Below are positions 47,706 through 56,037 of a stretch of 64,000 nt of DNA, piece by piece. A program made the translations under genes and the position numbers. Position 1 is the first letter of the stretch. Every line of letters begins with the position of its first letter. Origin of the DNA: Pycnococcus provasolii (Eukaryota > Chlorophyta > Pseudoscourfieldiophyceae > Pseudoscourfieldiales); the NCBI GenBank assembly GCA_049487715.1, contig CP150559.1, forward strand, positions 186,001 to 250,000, read 5' to 3'. The notes under the pieces are model-generated. The model ran no database searches, had not been told where the DNA came from, and was given only the letters and a program-made list of their open reading frames with translations.

Positions 47706-48770
47706 ATGGCGTCCTCTCAGCAGCAGCAGCAGCAAAAGATGGGTGCGTGGGGCAAGCCTCGCGACACCTCTCAGGCGCAAGCTCCTCTGCAGTCGGTGCA
47801 GATCGACGGACGCGCCGTCCTAAAAATCATACGGCACTGCGCAGCGTTCACGCCAACGCCAGTCACCGGCGAACTCCTTGGACTCGACATCGGATCCACG
47901 CTCGAAGTCACGGACTGCTTCCCGTTTCCCACAGAGTCTCACGAACAAGGCAGCAAGAACAACGACTCGGACTCGGTTTCGGCCGACTACCAGATCTCGA
48001 TGATGCACTGCCTGCGCGAGATCAACGTTGACAACAACATGGTGGGCATGTACATGTCCAGCTACCTCGGCTCGTACCAGACGGAGGCGCTCATCGAGAC
48101 GTTCCTCTCGTACCAGGAGTCTCTCTCGAGGTGCGTTTGCATCATACACGACCCCACATCGGTGGCAGAGCGAGGTGTGCTCTCCCTCAAGGCTCTGCGC
48201 CTGTCCGACGCCTTCGTCGCCTTCTACAAAAACAACACCTTCACAACCGAGCAAATACACAAGGCTGGACTGCAGCTGGACAGCATCTTCGAGGAGATCC
48301 CTCTGCACGTGCACAACTCCGCGCTCGTGTCGGCGCTCATGTCCACGCTCGCCCCCGCACCTGAACTCATGTCCAACGCAGACTCGGACAGGCTCAACTT
48401 GGACGCGAGCGCGCAGCTCGAGAAGAATGTCGAGTTTCTCATCGACAACCTCGACGACCTGTCTCGCGAGGCGGCGGTCATCAACCAGTGGCAGCGCCAG
48501 AACATGCGCAACAACCAAGCGCGCATGGCATTTTTGGCCAAAAGACGCGCCGAGAACGCCGCGAGACGTGCGGCGGGCGAGGAGCCTCTGCCGGAAGATG
48601 ACGGTCCCATGGGACGCGGTTCGGGACCGGAGCCTACGCGCCTTTCGGCGTACCTCATCGCGAATGAGATGAACACGTTCTGCAACGGCATTCACAGCCT
48701 CACGTCCGGTACGCTGAAAAAGCTTAGCCTCGCGTCGTACCTCCACGGCCCTTCTGCCGAAAACAAATAG
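47706..48770 (+). CDS. EIF3H: Translation initiation factor eIF3 subunit h
   Basis: The start is the ATG in CAATATGG at 47706, giving 354 residues, the usual length for eIF3h (about 340-355). A short poly-Gln start is followed by the MPN domain (about 30-165): VQIDGRAVLKIIRH, GELLGLDIG, a CLREINVDNNMVGMYMSS segment, IHDPTSVAERGVLSLKALRLS. It lacks the JAMM metal ligands, as eIF3h does. The C-terminal helical part (about 215-354) includes NQWQRQ and a SLTSGTLKKL end. The subunit works in the eIF3 core in the cytosol and in plants helps re-initiation. AATAAA lies just behind the stop (48780). Confidence 0.95.
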   Translation: MASSQQQQQQKMGAWGKPRDTSQAQAPLQSVQIDGRAVLKIIRHCAAFTPTPVTGELLGLDIGSTLEVTDCFPFPTESHEQGSKNNDSDSVSADYQISMMHCLREINVDNNMVGMYMSSYLGSYQTEALIETFLSYQESLSRCVCIIHDPTSVAERGVLSLKALRLSDAFVAFYKNNTFTTEQIHKAGLQLDSIFEEIPLHVHNSALVSALMSTLAPAPELMSNADSDRLNLDASAQLEKNVEFLIDNLDDLSREAAVINQWQRQNMRNNQARMAFLAKRRAENAARRAAGEEPLPEDDGPMGRGSGPEPTRLSAYLIANEMNTFCNGIHSLTSGTLKKLSLASYLHGPSAENK

Positions 48771-48832
48771 CAGCAAGTAAATAAAATAGCTTTACAACCA
48801 ACCGACGTCTTTCACTTCTTTTTTTTTTTTTT

Positions 48833-49765
48833 TCAAAAGTCATCCGCCGCCACCTTCTTCTTCTCCTCGATGCCCTCTCCGGTAAACCCGTTGCCTCTGA
48901 ACTTCGAGGAGTAGCGTTCGCCACTCACAACGCACCGCACGAGTTCCTCGCCGTTGCGCTGCGTCACGAGCCCGTACCAGTCGCCAGCTGGATACGCGAT
49001 GGCAACGCCGGCAAACTTGTGGCCACCGATGTGGCTTGAGCCGTAAACGGCAACATCCGCTTTCACCTCCTTGGCAGCGTCGCGGCAGGCTGCAACCAGC
49101 GACGGTCCCGCTCGTCCACACCGTGCGTCACGTGCCTTGTGTGTGCAAATTAAAATCACCTTTGACGGTACGTGGGAGTCGAGAGGCTTGAACGGCGGCA
49201 GAGCGATGGGGACGTCAACGCTCGCGTCGCGCTCCGACAGGGCACGCGCAAAGTCATTCACCTGGCTTCGCCTCACACGGAACGTCGCGCGCCGCCCGTG
49301 CCTTCCAAATACAAGGCACTCCGTCGCCTCGTCAGTTTTCTCGTAATTCTCCATCGCCGCTACCTGCTCCGCCTGTCTCGTCAGCTGCAGCGCCGGCCCA
49401 ACGCCAGTCGCCAGAGCCACCGCCAACCTGGCGTACACGTTCGGAATGAGATCCGCGGCGAACACGAACGCCATGCCAGCAAGCAGCGTGCATAGAGCCG
49501 CCATCGTACGCAGGCTCACCACCGAAGGCTTTAAGGGCCCAGTCTCACGGTCACACAGAGTCAGCTTAACATCCTTCGCGCCACAGGTCTTAAGCGCAGA
49601 CGACAGTAGCCCAACGAACGACGTATCGTTCTTCTCGACGTGCGAGTCCGAGAGGAGGGCGACGTCCACGCCGCCGCACACTACGACGTGCGTGCCGTGC
49701 GCCTTGACGGTGCCGAAGCAAGGCGACGCGCACGACGAGCAGTCGCTGCTGTCCGCCGCCGCCAT
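48833..49765 (-). CDS. Apd1/Aim32-type (sucrase/ferredoxin-like) [2Fe-2S] protein with membrane hairpin
   Basis: The start is ATG 49765, giving 310 residues. The N-terminal half shows the FGTVKAHGTHVVVCGG segment of the family. The C-terminal thioredoxin-like domain has CTHKARDARC (C-x8-C, about 206-215) and HIGGH (H-x3-H, about 245-249), the Cys/His ligand set known for Apd1-type [2Fe-2S] clusters, then FAG and WYGLVTQ motifs. Between the halves (about 85-135) lie two hydrophobic segments, unusual for the family and suggesting membrane anchoring. Yeast Apd1 and Aim32 have redox roles in cytosol and mitochondria; the site here is unknown. It is tail-to-tail with eIF3h. Confidence 0.85.
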   Translation of the reverse strand: MAAADSSDCSSCASPCFGTVKAHGTHVVVCGGVDVALLSDSHVEKNDTSFVGLLSSALKTCGAKDVKLTLCDRETGPLKPSVVSLRTMAALCTLLAGMAFVFAADLIPNVYARLAVALATGVGPALQLTRQAEQVAAMENYEKTDEATECLVFGRHGRRATFRVRRSQVNDFARALSERDASVDVPIALPPFKPLDSHVPSKVILICTHKARDARCGRAGPSLVAACRDAAKEVKADVAVYGSSHIGGHKFAGVAIAYPAGDWYGLVTQRNGEELVRCVVSGERYSSKFRGNGFTGEGIEEKKKVAADDF

Positions 49766-50083
49766 GGTGTGGATGTTGTTGTGGATAATGGACAAATGTG
49801 GGGACTGAGTTTGCGATTTGGTATCGGAAATCGGAAAATCGGAAATCGGAAGTACTTCTTACTCCACCTGATCGGAACATTGTTGACTCGTTTTTTCTCC
49901 CTCCATTTGGCGCCTCTGCTTCCGTTCGTGACATGTACAAACGCGCGCTGCGGAATATGGCGCTGCCGAATAGACAAAGTAAACTCTATTACGTTACTGA
50001 ATTGAGCGATCTTAGCAACCATCTTTCGCGCTTCTTATTCAAAAATTTCGCACATTTTTCCAGATCGCATCCGAATTATGTAC
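49766..50083. other. Intergenic spacer
   Basis: It contains a CGGAAATCGGAAAATCGGAAATCGG-like tandem (49827-49851) and AT-rich sequence. It is probably the promoter of the Apd1-type gene. No ORF is supported. Confidence 0.4.
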
Positions 50084-51975
50084 TTACAACCATATCACCT
50101 TACTTATCAACGCCTCCACCACGGCGGCGCTTTCCTCCGACCCGGGTCCCGTCGGCGATGTCACCTTTGCCACCGTGACGCGTGCAGCTTTTGCTCGGCG
50201 TGCAGCTTTTGATGGAGCAACAGCGCAAGCGCGGAACGAAGCCTGGTTGCGAACAAAGTCAGCGTTGGTCAAGCGAAGTGGCGCATCCGGCGTGACGACG
50301 GGAAAATATGACTGCTGCTCTTGTTGTTGTTGTTGTTGCTGCTGCTCTTGCCCTTGTTGCCCTTGTTGCCCTTGTTGCCCTCCTCCTCCTCCAGCAACCC
50401 ATCGATCGTACTGCAGAAGACCTCGTCTCGGAGTTCCACCACCCTCCATCTCACCATCCTCCTGGATCCCACCATCCGCCAGCCCAACACGCCACTCGCT
50501 TTGACGTCCATCTTCATCCACCGCGAGCTGTTCTGTGGGAACGGAAAGCGTCATGTCCACGCACTGTTGTTGCCCACCAGAGATGACACTACTACTCGTC
50601 TGGAGAGTCATCTCCGGATCTCGCCGCATGCGTCCCAGCGCCAGAACGTCCGCGCTCAGAGGGTGCCACGGCGTAGCCTTAGCTGCACGGCTCATCGTGC
50701 CATCCTCGCTCCAAATGTCAGCCGCCGCCGCCGCAACGTTGGGGTCGCGTGCATCGCCCAAAGAGGCTGTGAAGAATTGAGCGAGAAGCATGCGCGCCGT
50801 CGCGATTTGCTTATTGAAGTAAGGATTCGGCAGCGGTGGCAGCGAGAAGGCGTCGCGCGTCGTCTCCACGGGATTCACGCCGCACTCGATCGACGGCGGC
50901 GCGGCAACGAAGCAATGGCTCGCGTTACGAATCAGCACGCTGACGCGCGGCGAGTCCGTCATCCGCTCGTAGAGAAAGTCCACCCCGTCCGTGGTTGCTC
51001 CCATGCGGTCATTCTCGCCCGCGACGATGAGACCCGACAGCCCGGGCGCGCCGGTGAGGTTGGACATCGACTCGCGCGTGCCCACACCACCCTGCTCAAT
51101 CGGCAAGCTGGCGTTGGCGCGAGCGCTGCGAAGCTGCGAAACCGCACTTGACCGCAAGTCGCCTCGCGCGCGCGACGCTAGCAGCCACCGCTGATTGCCA
51201 TTCGATGCGCGTCGACACGCCCGCGAAGTGCATCCGCCGCCGCCACTCCCGATGCGTCGTACGGAATCGTTTGCACGCGGCTGTCCGGGAAGGGTGGCAC
51301 GTCGCGCCCAGCCTTCTTTCTTCTTCCGGGCAAGCGAAACGTTGACGTCGTCGGCGTCTTCATCTTCGCATTCGCCGAAAAGGCTTGACCCGAGAGGTCG
51401 GGGTAGGCTGCGGCGAGCACCGCGTGAAGTCCCATGACAGGATGAGCGGCATGCATCAGGTACGCCTCGATGCCGTGGCAGTTGGCGCAAGCACGAACGC
51501 CGCTCGTGGCGTGGTGCAGGCTATACGCCACGGCAAACCCGTGGCTTGCGAGGTGCGTGAGCGTGGCTGAGTCCTTGACGCGCGCCCACGTTCCAGCGTC
51601 CATGCCGAAGAGCGGGTACACCAACGAGATGAGAGGAAGTCGGCGCCGCTGTGCGAGGGAGGAATCCCTTGTTTTCGGTACAAGCACGGCGAAGTCTGGG
51701 CAAGCTGCCGGGTCGGTGGATGTGCAGAGCGTCACCTCAACGAACGACGCGTTGTTCCCGCCATCCTCCGAGGCGAACGGCGAACGCACGCGGACGGCGT
51801 CGTTGAAGTCAGCGGGAGGAGGCGGCTCATTCGCGGCGAGGTGCATGATTTGCAACCTCTCGAGCAGGTACGTCTCGGCAGGCGAGCACAGCTGCGCCAG
51901 CCTAACAACGAGTATTGTGACCAACAGAGGTATCTTCAAGAACCACCACATAGACTGACCATAAAGTCGCGCCAT
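50084..51975 (-). pseudogene. Third secreted alpha/beta hydrolase, frame broken at the nucleophile elbow
   Basis: The 5' part (51975 to about 51190) has a signal-anchor-like start, then PLISLVYPLFG, LASHGFAVAYSLHH and DAHRMAISGG, the usual approach to the catalytic Ser. There it meets TAG (51178-51180). The 3' part, one base off, continues GLSGLIVAGENDRMGAT (catalytic Asp region) and IRNASHCFVA (catalytic His), then a long Gln/Gly-rich tail to 50084. No intact GxSxG exists in either frame, so it is either a pseudogene, a sequencing deletion near 51185-51200, or an unusual splice. The layout matches the hydrolases at 1-5832, but the sequence is well diverged. Confidence 0.55.
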
Positions 51976-53487
51976 CGATCAGACTGCCGCTTATGAGTGT
52001 TCTTGTTCTGTTCTTGTTGTTCTGTTCTTGTTCTGTTCTTGTTCTGTTCTTGTTCTGTTGTTGCCAACAAGACTCGCACGAAGTCCAGCTCGCCAGGAAT
52101 GTTCCGACTGCTTAAGGGTATGACTGACAAAATGAAACGTTTACCGTAGTAGATTAGATGCAGGTAAGGTTAGGTGCTACTAAAAGCAAAAAGCAGTACT
52201 CCACTAACTACTAAAAGCTAAAAGCTAAAAGCTAAAAGAAACACAAACACCCTCGAGGACAGACAAGCAACAGCTCTTACGGGTAGGGAAAACACAACAC
52301 ACAAACACGTGTACGTGTGGTCAGGAAGCCAGCACAGCAGCTACCGGATAATTGTTGCTGGATAATTGTTGTGTTGCCTGCACCTGCGAGCACCAAGGCG
52401 AGGCCAACAGGCGAGGCTTAGCAGAGGACGAAGCAAACACGGCGCCATCATCATATCACATGTGCGTTTGGGACTTTGGGAGGGACCCGGAGGAGAGGAT
52501 TAATCTCCCAAAGATTCATTTTTCTGAAGCAACAACAAAACCCCGGCGGCGGAAAAAAACTCAAAAACAACCCCTGTGAGCGAGTGAGAGATTTGGATTG
52601 GGGGTTTGATTGTGGGATTGGAGCTCGCAGACCCCCCGAATCTAAATTGTTGCCCCTGGGTGGTGATGGTTTGCCTTCCCCACCCAGAGAACGTCTTGAG
52701 TTGGGAAAGTGACAGCCCCGACCAATCAGACTACGTCTTGAGTAAATACGGAATAATGGTGATGATAAGCAATATGTGGCTAGGAGAGCGCAGCATGGGC
52801 ATCTCTGGCGGCGCGACGCGTCGCGCGCTTACAGCTCGCTCTCTCTCTTCTACTTTGTAACTTCATTCTCCTTTTCAATATCGTCTGTCGTTACACAACA
52901 CACACGATAGGAGTAGTGACGGCGCACCTCAACGCCGTGCACACACACCCACACACCACATTCACCGCCACAGCATGTCGCGTGACGGCGAATCAGTCAT
53001 GGTGGCCCCCCTCAGGTCGAAGAGACTGGTGGTTTCGGGTCTCATGGTGCTGACTCGGCGTTTTCTTCTTCGGTGAATTCAGCAACTGTTGATTGTCTGC
53101 AGCGACGCTTTGAGGGTGAGGAATCCGTACTACTATACACTCACTTCCAGCGTGACTTAACTTAAGGCCTTTAAGGTCAAGTCCACGTCTGTAGAAGCGC
53201 TTGGGTTTCAGTCAGTGCTGACGGCGGTGCGTTGGCAGGAAGAGGAGGAGGCGGTGGCGGCGGGGTAGACGCCATCGTGTTAGTTAGTTAGTTGATTTGT
53301 CGCTGCAAATCTCCACCAGTGTAGGAGATGTGTATAGGTAAATAGGATAAAAGGTAAGAATGAAGTTAAAATAGACGAATACTTAGCAATAGGGGGTATG
53401 AGCGCCAAAGATGGCGCGAATATTGAAAATAGCAATTGGGGGTTTGGGGATTCTCTATAGGTATGTACTTAGACTACAGTAATCTTA

Positions 53488-53503
53488 CATACTGTACAGT
53501 ATG
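53488..53503. promoter_or_regulatory. 16-bp palindrome CATACTGTACAGTATG
   Basis: It is a perfect dyad about 290 bp before the SGNH hydrolase ATG. The core ACTGTACAGT recurs at 60005-60016 and related words occur at 10370 and 10527, always outside genes. Confidence 0.35.
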
Positions 53504-53593
53504 CGTGGTTGGGAACGAAAGTCGAAAGGGACTTCTCCCGAATCTCCCCTCCCCTCTCCGGCTGCCGGCCGGGCCGCATCATAGACTAGAATA

Positions 53594-53752
53594 CACCCTT
53601 AACTACCCTTAACTACCCTACACCCTACCCTACCCTACCCTACCCTTAACTACCCTACACCCTACCCTACCCTACCCTACCCTACCCTACCCTACCCTAC
53701 CCTACCCTACCCTACACCCTTAACTTCCCTTAACTACCCTTAACACCCTTAA
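53594..53752 (+). repeat. Interstitial telomere-like (CCCTA)n / CCCTTAA tract
   Basis: There are about 20 CCCTA pentamers mixed with CCCTTAACTA and CCCTACAC variants. This resembles degenerate telomeric DNA, though the pure unit is five rather than six or seven bases. Confidence 0.8.
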
Positions 53753-53788
53753 CGGGGCGGCCATCAACTGGGACCCGTGCATGCATGC

Positions 53789-55696
53789 ATGCCGGTTTTC
53801 GGATGTCGCGCAGGCATATCCATTATTGGGCTCATTATTGGGGCTCATTATTCTTTGGGCTCTAGTAAAGGTAGGGTCGTCTGTATCTGTCGGGTATCTG
53901 TTTTGCCTTTTGTGGTCGTCGTCTGGCTTGGTTTGTTGCGCGTGTCTTACGCGAGCACGCTCCTACCACAGCGAACCAGATCCGCGCGCCACGAGCGCAC
54001 GGCACAAGTCAAGACAAGAGTCGAGACAAGTCAAGGTGATTCGCGCCGCCACGGTCAGGTGGATGCGCAAGCCTGCGATGCAACGTCCGTGGCGACGCTG
54101 GCCGTCGCGTCGGCACGCGAGCTCGAGAAGCTGGAGTGCAAAGACGGCGATGCGAATGCGGTGGTCAAGGGTTTGCGCGTTGGCGCGCTTGACAACAGCG
54201 CGTCGCTGTGGCACAAGCTGAGCAATGGGGAGGAGATCACAGCCGCCGTTCTCGGCTCGAGCGTCGCCGCTGACTCGGGGTGCACGCGCGCGCTGCCTCA
54301 CCTTGCTGAGAAGTTTCCGCACGTATGCGGCGCGCGCGTCGTCGAAGGAAACAAGCCAGAGAGAGGCTTGGGCTGGGCACGCAAAGTGGTCGACGGCCTT
54401 TCCGCTCGATTTCCACCACGAAGTGGCAACGGAAGTCACACGCTGTACAACCTCGGCCAGCCTGCTACGGGACCACGCGCTTTCGAGCACTGCCTTCTTG
54501 ACTTGACACTTCCAGATATGGACACCGTCGACCTCTATTTCCTGGAGTTTGGCGTAACTGCCGAACCTGGGTCGTTGGACTCGATCAGAGGACGCAGTCT
54601 GCTTGCGCTAGCAAGCCGTCTGCAGGCGCTACCGTCTCGGCCGCTCGTTGTGCTTGCAACTTTCGCTCATTTGTGCGGCGCGTGCGCGCAGGACGCTCAA
54701 CCAGACATGGTAAGCACTTCACGCGATGCTATCTGGACGTGTCCGGGTGATGCGACAGCGGCGCCCAACGCGTTGTGCCCCATGCTCTTCGAGGAGCCTG
54801 CGGCGGGACCGGCGGATCAGTGGCCAACGTACAAGTCGGATCATCTGAAGCGTGATCAGGTCGCGGCACTTGCGGAGCGCCTTGATCTTCCAAACGTCGA
54901 TCTGTACACGTACGTCGAGGATGCGCTCAGATCGCGCTCGCTGCTCGTGGAGGAGTTGGCAAACGATGGCGTGCATCCGAATCAATGCGGGGCGGAGCTC
55001 ATGGCAACTGCGCTGCTGACAGTGCTCGACGCCTCGCACGCGCGCTGGCGCTGTGCGGATGAGCCACCGCCGACGGACGTGAAGCCTCCGCAGCCGGCGG
55101 AGATGCGCAGATGCTTCCTCTTCAGCCACGCTCCCGAAGATCAGCCAAGGGGACGCAGCGTGTATCCGGATATAGACGTGGCGGACGGCTTCGAATACAC
55201 GCCGTATGCCGACGGAGGTCGCAATAGCAATAAGCCTGGGCTGGTAGCGCGCAGCGCGGGTGCATACGTTCAGCTTCGTTTGGACACGACAAGAAGGGTG
55301 TCTGACGATGCATATCTCACATTCACCTATTTAACTTCGTACGAGAACATGGGCGCGGCGGAGGTGACGTGCGTGTCAGGCTGCACATGTCAGAAAAGTA
55401 AGCTCGATGCGCATGCTCAGGTGGCAATGGAGGGTGTTCGCATCAGTTATGCCGCCACGTACGGCTTTCTCGTCAGCCAAGGCAAGTCGTGCATCGTGCG
55501 CGTGGAGGTTCTCGGTGGCGAGCGTCCTCCGAATGCAGGCTACAAGTTCAAGCTAATTGGCATCAGCATTGGCCCTGCTCCAGGGTACCATACGGAGGAG
55601 GAGATTCGTGTTGGAAGTGTGGGAAGTGGCTCGAAATTTGCACGATTTGCGGAGGGTGAAGATGCTGCTTCAGGGCTAGCGACGCTCGCTGACTGA
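53789..55696 (+). CDS. Secreted or anchored SGNH/GDSL-type hydrolase with beta-rich C-terminal domain
   Basis: The first ATG in frame is at 53789, giving 635 residues. A hydrophobic signal-anchor (about 32-50) precedes a basic linker. The SGNH core shows the nucleophile block VLGSSVAADSG (about 153-163, in place of GDS), an N-containing block II not clearly placed, LYFLEFG (about 245-251) and the final DGVHPNQCG (about 392-400) carrying the Asp-x-x-His pair. The C-terminal domain (about 435-620) is beta-rich with paired cysteines (CVSGCTCQK) and may bind carbohydrate. Such enzymes de-esterify glycans or lipids; the substrate is unknown. TGTAA, the algal poly(A) signal, lies at 55709. Confidence 0.75.
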   Translation: MPVFGCRAGISIIGLIIGAHYSLGSSKGRVVCICRVSVLPFVVVVWLGLLRVSYASTLLPQRTRSARHERTAQVKTRVETSQGDSRRHGQVDAQACDATSVATLAVASARELEKLECKDGDANAVVKGLRVGALDNSASLWHKLSNGEEITAAVLGSSVAADSGCTRALPHLAEKFPHVCGARVVEGNKPERGLGWARKVVDGLSARFPPRSGNGSHTLYNLGQPATGPRAFEHCLLDLTLPDMDTVDLYFLEFGVTAEPGSLDSIRGRSLLALASRLQALPSRPLVVLATFAHLCGACAQDAQPDMVSTSRDAIWTCPGDATAAPNALCPMLFEEPAAGPADQWPTYKSDHLKRDQVAALAERLDLPNVDLYTYVEDALRSRSLLVEELANDGVHPNQCGAELMATALLTVLDASHARWRCADEPPPTDVKPPQPAEMRRCFLFSHAPEDQPRGRSVYPDIDVADGFEYTPYADGGRNSNKPGLVARSAGAYVQLRLDTTRRVSDDAYLTFTYLTSYENMGAAEVTCVSGCTCQKSKLDAHAQVAMEGVRISYAATYGFLVSQGKSCIVRVEVLGGERPPNAGYKFKLIGISIGPAPGYHTEEEIRVGSVGSGSKFARFAEGEDAASGLATLAD

Positions 55697-56037
55697 TTAT
55701 CAGATGATTGTAACTTGGATATATGTACGATAGTACGGAGCACTTGTATCAGAAATATTGTTGAAACACGGTGAAACAAGGTTTATTGAGAATGCTTTCA
55801 ACGAATGTTTCTGTTGTCACATATTTGAATGTTGTTATAAATATTAACGCGTATCGCACGTTGTTACCTTAAGACTACTGTAATTATAAGGTAAGAAAAA
55901 AAGATGAGGCCCTTACAAATTTTAAAAAAAAAGGATGCTTAACTTAGAACTCTCAAGATTTAACAAGGACACCCCTACTTTTTTCCAATGCTGCCACACC
56001 ATCAAAAAGAACAATGCTACCCCCTTCTATTGATTCA
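55697..56037. other. Convergent 3' flanks
   Basis: This is AT-rich spacer between the SGNH hydrolase (+) and the wall-type receptor (-), with an ACCTTAAG word at 55866 and A runs. No gene is seen. Confidence 0.45.

Larger units (their letters stand above)
51976..53788. other. Repeat-rich 1.8-kb intergenic region
   Basis: It contains a TTCTGTTCTTG tandem repeat (52003-52060), TAAAAGC repeats (52212-52237), a segment resembling 27170-27310 (52600-52760), a 16-bp palindrome (53488-53503) and a telomere-like tract (53594-53752). No gene is supported. Confidence 0.5.

Noticed and set aside
51936-52130. Gln/Asn/Lys-rich minus-strand ORF
   Set aside because: It is encoded by the TTCTGTTCTTG tandem repeat, without start context or conservation.
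53777-53790. ATGCATGCATG start alternatives at 53781 and 53785 for the SGNH hydrolase
   Set aside because: They lie in other frames and lead to stops or to an unrelated reading; 53789 opens the frame that carries the hydrolase motifs.
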